From assembly GCA_021014945.1 (NCBI GenBank), contig MU266699.1, positions 1-21,181 of the forward strand: 21,181 bases of DNA, given 5' to 3'. Of the stretch, positions 17,605-21,181 are shown piece after piece. This DNA comes from Leucogyrophana mollusca. Its lineage: Eukaryota; Basidiomycota; Agaricomycetes; Boletales. The notes below the pieces were generated by a model. It was given only the letters and a program-made list of their open reading frames with translations, did not search any database and had not been told where the DNA came from. Position 1 is the first letter of the stretch; every line of letters starts with the position of its first letter. The translations under genes and the position numbers were made by a program.

Positions 17605-18022
17605 GGTGGTAGTTGAGAAGGTTTGGAATCGAACCCGACTATCGAAACATCGTCGTGGATGAAGTGCTATGAATCTTCTATCTCGTGCGAGAGCGAACTA
17701 TGATTGGCACAAAAGATGCCGTCACGGCCATGTGCATGAGAACTGTTGGAAACTACCCTAAATGTTGACCGAAAGTCTCGCCCGGCCGTCGAGAACGGAA
17801 GGACAAGGGAGAAATTGCTAGGATGCAAGCTGATACAGATTGTCGCGGAGCTTTGAAGGCTTCGACCTGGAGATGATCGTCGATTCGATGCCAGCCCAGT
17901 ACTCGCGATAAATGACCTGGCGCCAACTGAGAGTTCCTGTTGAGGTTTCTCACTCGGTTTTTCTGCTTCACTGAAAAGTCCCCTCGTACAACCGTCGTGG
18001 AATTATTAAAGATCGCCGTAGA
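17605..18022. promoter_or_regulatory. Bidirectional SDR / CDC43 promoter region
   Basis: 418 bp separate the divergent ATGs at 17604 (-) and 18023 (+). No clear TATA box. It contains a tRNA B-box-like word (see rejected items), but no tRNA. Confidence 0.5.
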
Positions 18023-19580
18023 ATGTCGGAACTGCTTCAATTGCCGCCCCTCACCAGGATCGGCCATGGCACCCACGGAAAGAGATGCCTGACTGGCTTA
18101 CCAGCAACGCAGGTCGACGTTGACCCTTCAAAGTGCGTAAAGTCAGCGATATACTCACTTGACTCAGTTAATTGCGGTTTGCACAGGCTGGCCTTGGTTT
18201 TTTATTGCCTGGGGACCCTCGATGTGCTGGACCAGCTCGATAAGACGAGGATCGACGAGAAGGAACGATGGAGGGAATGGATCTGGGACCAGCAAGCCAG
18301 TGTGTAATTCGTTACGAATTTCAGGGGGACTGCTTGTTGAGCTTGCGATACTACAGGCGGACCCTACGGGACTGGGTTCAAGCCAAGTTCATACATGACT
18401 CCCGAGAAGCAATCGGTGAGTGACCTTATGGAGATATCACCAACGCAAACCGGATTTATTTCGCGCAGACAGATGCAGAATACTCGGACGACAATACCCC
18501 AGCGATTATTGTGACGTATACCGCCCTCCTCTCCCTCGCTATACTGCGAGACGATTTTGCGCGGCTGGACCGACCGGGTCTGCTCAAGTTCCTAAGAGCC
18601 TGCCAGAAAGATGATGGGAGGTGCGCAGTTTCGCAGCTGCGAGGTAGTCTTAGATATTGACCATGTGCTGTCGCCCAGTTTCTCCTCGGAGCCTCTAGGG
18701 GGCGACTCAGACCTGCGCATGGTATATTGTGCGTTCGCTATCAGCAGTATGCTGGATGACTGGTCTGGTATGGATGTCGACCGTGCACTGGAGTTTATCG
18801 CTTCCTGTCGGGTACGTGTCCACGTCGTCTTACTGTACTTGAAACTGAACGGTATGACCAGAGCTACGAAGGCGGTTATGGACAGACGCCATTTGGCGAG
18901 GCTATAGGTACCCGATAAAACCTGAACAACCCGGCCGATAACTAATCCCCCTACCCCCTATATTACAGGCGGAACGACTTACTGTGCACTGGCGTCGATT
19001 CACCTCGCTGGCAAGGGTAGCTCGCTGTCAGCGGCGGAGCGCCAGAAAACAATTCGTTGGCTTGTACAAAATCAACAAGAGCCCTCCGGTGGGTTTCGCG
19101 GCCGTACTAGCAAAGACCCCGATGCGTGCTATTGTTTCTGGTGTGGAGCATCGCTGTCGGTAAATTATGCCCCTTGCAAAGAGCAGCCAGAAAGCACTGA
19201 CCACTGTGTCTCACGCACGTCCATTTGTGTCATGAAACATGTTGGTCTAACAGATATTGGGAGATGGAGACCTCGTAAATGAGTCTGCCCTTGCATCTTT
19301 CCTCGGTTCTTGCCAATTCAAGTTTGGCGGAATCGCCAAGGCGCCGGGCGAGCACCCTGGTGAGTTTCTTCGATTCTATCTTGTCATGTCGATAACCCAA
19401 TTGCATACAGACCCATACCACACATATCTTTCCCTAGCGGCGCTGGCCTTGCATCCGCCTGGCGAAGGCACACAGGGAACGTCCACTTCGTGGAAGTTGC
19501 ATCCGTTAGACCCTCTCTTGAATGCAAAGCGGGAGACGGCAAACTGGGCCAGGTTGTATATTCCTGGACACAAGAGCTAG
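18023..19580 (+). CDS. CDC43: Protein geranylgeranyltransferase type I, beta subunit
   Basis: Nine exons on +: 18023-18132, 18187-18299, 18357-18415, 18469-18620, 18679-18811, 18862-18907, 18969-19159, 19254-19359 and 19411-19580, joining to 359 aa. The prenyltransferase alpha-alpha barrel repeats are visible: LALVFYCLGTLDVLD, AIIVTYTALLSLAIL, SDLRMVYCAFAISSML with DWSGMD, SYEGGYGQTPFGEA followed by GGTTYCALASIHL, and PYHTYLSLAALAL. The catalytic zinc ligands are Asp256 and Cys258 (PDACYCFW) and His307 (DPYHTY). With the shared alpha subunit it attaches geranylgeranyl to CaaX proteins such as Rho1 and Cdc42, essential for cell-wall synthesis and polarity. Introns are 50-94 nt. The ATG at 18023 is the only one that keeps RCLTGLPATQVDVDPSK in frame; residues before it are poorly conserved, so the exact start is the weak point. 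Confidence 0.93.
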
Positions 19581-20126
19581 AGCGTTCGAAGCCCAATTAC
19601 AGCTCGCCGATATTGATTGAACCATTCTAAGACGACAGCGGGGCACATGTATTGGGTTCTATCGTTATCATTTGGAAAATTGTTTGCCTACCGTTACGAG
19701 AATCCTTGGACGGCTTATCAAAAGATAGAGATTGCTAGGATAGGCCAGAGGTCACATCAATATCATCGAGACTCGAGAGCTCGCGACTGCGTGGTCTATG
19801 CAGAAAAATTGAGTCCGAAAAACGCGTCTGCCAGTTCAAGGCAATTCCGATTCCCGAAGTCCTCCAAAGCTTACACGCCCAAGTGCCGAAATTGTAATTT
19901 GGATGTAGCGACGAAAATGTACATTGGATGTCCGATTGGCCCCAAATTTCGGGCGCTCCGGATATCCGGGGAACATTTAATAGAAACATGCTTTAAACAC
20001 ACTGATGCCGGTGTTCGGCATATGTATGGACCAGGCTGTTCTGTATACATTTTTTGGGGCTACAATATATGTGCTGCCGACATCTCTTGGACCCTCGGGA
20101 AAATTTGTGCGGGGGATGTAGGGAAG

Positions 20127-20143
20127 ATGTTCCAGGAACATCC
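20127..20143. repeat. GATGTTCC-A-GGAACATC dyad
   Basis: A perfect 8-bp inverted repeat with a 1-nt centre. Related imperfect dyads follow at 20162-20176 (GATGTTCTAGGGACA) and 21058-21073 (ATGTTCACAGCACAT), and loose half-sites (GGATGTCC at 19926, GAACATCC near 20205, GAACATGTCC near 21076) flank it. Confidence 0.8.
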
Positions 20144-20983
20144 TCAGCCACACATAGGTAGGATGTTCTAGGGACATTGGTAAAATGTACTAAGCATGTA
20201 CAATGAACATCCCAAACCCGTGTAACATGGGTCACTCTGTAGTGGGACTCTTGTAACTAATTGGCATTTAAGAGTATGTCCAATTTTTACTGTTACAGAA
20301 CTATACCTTTGTTTTTGATATCTACCTACATTACTTATTTACACACTGGATGAAAAGGGCAAATTTTGAGTGCACGCATCGAGCACGATGCCCACTTGTG
20401 TCCAACAGAACTCGGACTTAGACAATTCTTCGTTGAGTCGGTGACATGTGACATGCGTCACACAGCGGTTGAATGAGCGTGGCGGTTTCAAGTTTTCCAA
20501 GTTCTTTCTTATACATCAAAGTACTCTGTCTTAAAGTCAACGACAAATCCCCGTCCTGCGCAAGCTCTACACATCATAATTCAATCCACTTCGCCTCTGT
20601 TTAAAATGACCTCCACTTCGGGCGCCAAACTTCCAGCTTCCCTCCTCGAGTCCTCCCTCCTCGAGACGCCGCCGTGACAACCCACCTTTGCCCTCTGACT
20701 CCAGCGTTCGCGAACCGACGCATCAGCCCGAAATGTCCCGGCGTCCGCATGTTCCAGACTCAATGCATCCCTTTCTTTATGCCACATCACTGCTCCCAAG
20801 CCCCCATGTGTATTCACTGTATGATACTAGTAACGATTATTTTCCATGTGTTTTGTAGTTTTCGGCTTGAATAATACAACAACTTTTCCCTGCACCGTCC
20901 ACCTCACTGGCCACATCAATATTGAAATTTTACAGACAGTGAGCAAAAGCCAGCAATATATATTGTATAACTAGTGCTATCAT

Positions 20984-21049
20984 GGACATACCACAGACAC
21001 AAAGTGTATGTCCCTAGTATATACATATTCTGATATAACTCGGACATAC
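20984..21049. repeat. GGACATAC inverted and direct repeats
   Basis: GGACATAC at 20984-20991 faces GTATGTCC at 21006-21013 across 14 nt, and a further GGACATAC lies at 21042-21049. Another GTATGTCC is at 20274-20281. The spacing suggests a terminal or subterminal repeat structure. Confidence 0.7.
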
Positions 21050-21181
21050 GTCTCGAGATGTTCACAGCACATCCTGAACATGTCCACTGTACATACTTTT
21101 TAGGTTCGCCGAACAACCGGCCCCGGAGGTTCAATGGATACGCCGTAAATACATACGCGGTACAATGCGACGAAAGTATAT

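Larger units (their letters stand above)
19581..21181. other. Gene-poor right flank, repeat-like
   Basis: No gene can be supported. A 184-codon + frame (19617-20171) starts 37 bp after the CDC43 stop but has no recognisable motif and runs into dyad-rich repeat DNA. A 24-codon frame (20604-20675) follows a leader-like stretch and contains a near doubling of TCCCTCCTCGAG. From about 19913 to 20281 and again from about 20979 to 21090 the sequence carries many copies of ACATCC/GGATGT and GGACATAC words. Confidence 0.5.

Noticed and set aside
17617..17645. tRNA B-box-like word (GGTTCGATTCC on -) in the SDR/CDC43 promoter
   Set aside because: The flanking bases do not pair into a T-stem and no acceptor stem or anticodon arm can be drawn. 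Treated as chance.
19617..20171. 184-codon open frame after CDC43
   Set aside because: No domain, no signal peptide, unusual composition, and it runs into the dyad-rich repeat. Likely chance.
20604..20675. Small + frame after a leader-like stretch near the right end
   Set aside because: Only 24 codons including the stop, partly made by a near doubling of TCCCTCCTCGAG, and no convincing downstream exon.
1..21181. CRISPR arrays, bacterial operons, rRNA genes
   Set aside because: No regularly spaced repeats, Shine-Dalgarno-led gene runs or rRNA-like sequence were seen; spliceosomal introns throughout show a eukaryote.

Overview
The window looks like nuclear DNA of a filamentous basidiomycete, most likely an Agaricomycete. 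The genes are dense and compact and are cut by many introns of about 45-70 nt with GT-AG ends. Their products are eukaryotic core proteins, and the transposon types are ones common in mushroom-forming fungi. Nothing bacterial is visible: no operons, Shine-Dalgarno sites or CRISPR arrays. All gene models were built by hand from splice signals and conserved protein motifs.

Layout. (1) 1-2746: most of a PIF/Harbinger DNA transposon. It has the 3' part of an accessory (DNA-binding-type) ORF on + and an apparently intact three-exon DDE transposase on -. Its left end lies outside the window. (2) 2747-8777: an accessory region. A cytochrome P450 gene and a small secreted, beta/gamma-crystallin-like gene (both on -) occur as a segmental duplication. 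Copy B (6000-8777) has the complete P450. Copy A (3129-5132) keeps an intact secreted-protein gene but only the last quarter of the P450, and is further interrupted by extra DNA carrying a solo LTR with a perfect 5-bp target-site duplication. A diverged repeat of about 75 bp flanks copy A. (3) 9147-19580: a conserved housekeeping block: prohibitin-2 (-), a PQ-loop vacuolar amino-acid transporter-like protein (+), the CCR4-NOT subunit NOT2 (-), the RNA polymerase III subunit RPC9/RPC17 (+), a short-chain dehydrogenase (-) and the protein geranylgeranyltransferase-I beta subunit CDC43 (+). The genes sit as three head-to-head pairs with short shared promoters (204, 302 and 418 bp), and the pairs are joined tail-to-tail. 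(4) 19581-21181: gene-poor DNA with clustered short dyads around GATGTTCC/GGAACATC and GGACATAC, probably a repeat or decayed non-autonomous element.

No obviously new multi-gene system can be proven from sequence alone. The best candidate for something undescribed is the duplicated P450 plus secreted beta/gamma-crystallin-like pair, whose two secreted paralogs differ mainly in two internal stretches. Other points worth checking are three telomere-like AACCCTA boxes in the NOT2/RPC9 promoter, a perfect 20-bp palindrome just upstream of the NOT2 start, a two-codon first coding exon in RPC9, a possible GC-AG intron in the dehydrogenase, and the dyad-rich right end.
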